Positions 62,288-64,000 of a DNA stretch of 64,000 bases are shown piece by piece. Origin of the DNA: Shimwellia blattae DSM 4481 = NBRC 105725. GTDB lineage: Bacteria > Pseudomonadota > Gammaproteobacteria > Enterobacterales > Enterobacteriaceae. The DNA is taken from the NCBI RefSeq assembly GCF_000262305.1, contig NC_017910.1, forward strand, positions 1,426,001 through 1,490,000. The letters are read 5' to 3'. Within the stretch, counting starts at the first letter, position 1; each line of letters opens with the position of its first letter. The position numbers were made by a program, and so were the translations under genes. The notes below the pieces were generated by a model. It did no database searches. It was not told where the DNA came from and saw only the letters and a list, made by a program, of their open reading frames with translations.

Positions 62288-63076
62288 ATGCAGCCTGATC
62301 TGCTGAGCGGCCCGCAGGCCGCCGATACTCTTCAACAATTACATTCCCGCGCCCCCCTGGTGCACTGTATGACTAACGACGTGGTGCAGGCTTTTAGCGC
62401 CAATGTGTTACTGGCGCTGGGGGCGTCCCCCGCGATGGTGACTGATGCCGGAGAAACCCGCCAGTTTGCCGCCATTGCTGATGCATTACTGATAAACACC
62501 GGCACCTTAACCCGCCCGCAGGCACAGGCGATGATGGCTGCTATTGAGGCGGCCCGGCAGGCGGCTAAACCCTGGGTACTGGATCCCGTTGCGGTGGGGG
62601 CGCTGCACTTTCGCAGTGAGTTTGCCCGCCAGATCCTGGCATTAGCGCCGGCGGCTATTCGCGGTAATGGCTCGGAGATCCTTGCCCTGGCAGGCCTGTC
62701 CGGCGGTGGCCGTGGGGTCGACACAATGGAGAGCGCCAGCGCCGCCATTCCGGCCGCCCGGGCGCTTGCCCGGCAGACCGGCGCTGTTGTGGCGGTAACC
62801 GGTGAAACCGACTACGTCACCGACGGTGAGCGGGTGCTGGCCGTGCCCGGCGGGGATATTCTGATGACCCGGGTCGTGGGAACGGGCTGCGCCCTGTCTG
62901 CGGTGGTCGCCGCCTGCTGCGCGCTCCCCGGGAACCGGCTGGAGCATGTGGCGGCAGCCTGCCGGATAATGTCCGCCGCCGGGAGCCAGGCCGTCACCAC
63001 CTGTCGCGGCCCGGGCAGTTTTGTGGCGGATTTTCTGGATGCACTTTATCAACTGGATGCGAGGACACTGGCATGA
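62288..63076 (+). CDS. thiM: Hydroxyethylthiazole kinase
   Basis: Phosphorylates the thiazole moiety for thiamine salvage. 262 residues, the E. coli length. Family blocks include CMTNDVVQAFSANVLLALGASPAM at the N-terminus, WVLDPVAVG, and VVGTGCALSAVVAAC near the C-terminus. Its stop overlaps the thiD start (ATGA). Controlled by the TPP riboswitch upstream. Confidence 0.96.
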   Translation: MQPDLLSGPQAADTLQQLHSRAPLVHCMTNDVVQAFSANVLLALGASPAMVTDAGETRQFAAIADALLINTGTLTRPQAQAMMAAIEAARQAAKPWVLDPVAVGALHFRSEFARQILALAPAAIRGNGSEILALAGLSGGGRGVDTMESASAAIPAARALARQTGAVVAVTGETDYVTDGERVLAVPGGDILMTRVVGTGCALSAVVAACCALPGNRLEHVAAACRIMSAAGSQAVTTCRGPGSFVADFLDALYQLDARTLA

Positions 63077-63882
63077 CACTGAAACGGATCAACGCCTTAA
63101 CCATCGCCGGAACCGATCCCAGCGGCGGTGCCGGGATCCAGGCGGATTTAAAAACCTTCTCGGCGCTCGGGGCGTACGGCTGTTCGGTGATCACCGCCCT
63201 GGTGGCCCAGAACACCACCGGCGTACAGTCGGTTTATCGGATTGAACCGGCGTTTGTTGCCGCCCAGATGGACTCGGTATTCAGTGATGTGCGTATCGAC
63301 ACCTGCAAAATCGGCATGCTGGCGGAAACGGATATTGTGGAAGCGGTTGCTGAACGCCTGGCGCGCTACCAGGTCACCAACGTGGTGCTGGATACAGTGA
63401 TGCTGGCGAAAAGCGGCGATCCGCTGCTCTCAGCCAGCGCCGTCAGCGCCCTGCGGGAGACACTGTTACCGAAGGTGGCGCTCATTACCCCGAATCTGCC
63501 GGAGGCGGCGGCCCTGCTGGGCTGCCCCCAGGCCACCAGTGAGCAGGAGATGCGTGAGCAGGGGGCGGCGCTACTGGCGCTGGGGTGCGGCGCGGTACTG
63601 ATGAAAGGCGGCCACTTGCTGGACGATCCCCAAAGCCCGGACTGGTTATTCACCGGTGATGAGGTGATGCGCTTCACCGCACCAAGAGTGGTGACGAAAA
63701 ATACCCACGGCACCGGTTGTACACTGTCGGCAGCGCTGGCGGCACTGCGCCCGCGCCACAGCAACTGGGGGGAGACGGTGGCAGAAGCAAAACGCTGGCT
63801 GTCCGCCGCGCTGGCCCAGGCAGACAGCCTGGAAGTGGGCCACGGCAACGGCCCGGTGCACCATTTCCACCAGTGGTGGTAA
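63073..63882 (+). CDS. thiD: Hydroxymethylpyrimidine / HMP-phosphate kinase
   Basis: Phosphorylates HMP and HMP-P in pyrimidine salvage and synthesis of thiamine. 269 residues (E. coli 266). The ribokinase-like patterns AGTDPSGGAGIQADLK at the start and NTHGTGCTLSAALAA near the end are clear. Translationally coupled to thiM. Confidence 0.96.
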   Translation: MTLKRINALTIAGTDPSGGAGIQADLKTFSALGAYGCSVITALVAQNTTGVQSVYRIEPAFVAAQMDSVFSDVRIDTCKIGMLAETDIVEAVAERLARYQVTNVVLDTVMLAKSGDPLLSASAVSALRETLLPKVALITPNLPEAAALLGCPQATSEQEMREQGAALLALGCGAVLMKGGHLLDDPQSPDWLFTGDEVMRFTAPRVVTKNTHGTGCTLSAALAALRPRHSNWGETVAEAKRWLSAALAQADSLEVGHGNGPVHHFHQWW

Positions 63883-63966
63883 ACGGGCGTGTCCACCTGA
63901 GCTGCCAGCCGTTCCGCCTGTAATCTCCGCCTGCTGCTGGCGAAGATGCCGTTGTGCGACCAGACT

Positions 63967-63994
63967 TAAACCTGCCCGTTACCGGGCAGGTTTA
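63967..63994. terminator. Terminator hairpin after thiD
   Basis: TAAACCTGCCCG (63967-63978) pairs perfectly with CGGGCAGGTTTA (63983-63994) around TTAC. With A on one flank and T on the other it could act in both directions. It lies 85 bases after the thiD stop, with no gene seen between. Confidence 0.65.
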
Positions 63995-64000
63995 ATGTTC

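Overview
The window is enterobacterial chromosome. Nearly every core gene matches a family known from Escherichia coli in length and motifs, and several blocks keep E. coli neighbour order. The GC-rich third positions and some gene content (kdgT beside dsbG, an orphan prepilin peptidase, an Hcp/L,D-transpeptidase island) suggest a relative of Escherichia rather than E. coli itself. I cannot name the species from sequence alone.

Layout. 1-9343: the end of yohC, then pbpG, dld (reverse), bglX, the osmF-yehYXW osmolyte ABC operon and tiny yohO (reverse). 9462-28618: the complete enterobactin system, namely fepA (reverse), divergent fes-ybdZ-entF, an insert holding yajD and a hairpin-rich region, then fepDGC (reverse), divergent entS, fepB (reverse) and entCEBAH. 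Fur-box-like sites lie in each divergent promoter region. 28879-37849: cstA-ybdD, ybdL, kdgT, dsbG, ahpC-ahpF with an OxyR site, and uspG. 38049-42689: metG, mrp, an rcnB-like gene and a lone prepilin peptidase. 42699-49026: dmlR, dmlA and yeaVWX, a malate/carnitine-type catabolic module. 49467-56878: arnBCADTEF with a PmrA-like box, for lipid A aminoarabinose modification. 56932-58056: a secreted repeat protein of the LA_2272-like kind. 58481-61990: an AT-rich island with a type VI secretion Hcp, a DUF2778/Tlde1-type effector, putative immunity proteins and a partial tandem copy of the locus. 62160-63882: a TPP riboswitch followed by thiM-thiD.

How the genes work together. EntCBA make 2,3-dihydroxybenzoate from chorismate. 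EntE, EntB and EntF with YbdZ assemble enterobactin, and EntH proofreads misloaded carriers. EntS exports the siderophore; FepA, FepB and FepDGC import the ferric form; Fes releases the iron. AhpC/AhpF and the OxyR site handle peroxide. The arn operon masks lipid A phosphates. The T6SS island supplies a tube protein together with a peptidoglycan-attacking cargo.

Two regions stand out. First, 18000-18320, between yajD and fepC, folds on paper into many perfect hairpins whose loops display GGA. Two 73-75 nt tandem units keep pairing despite changed stems. This resembles a CsrA-sequestering or other structured RNA and I cannot assign it to a known family. Second, the 58.5-62.0 kb island is two tandem copies of one effector locus, one of them internally deleted down to a promoter and an orphan immunity-like gene.
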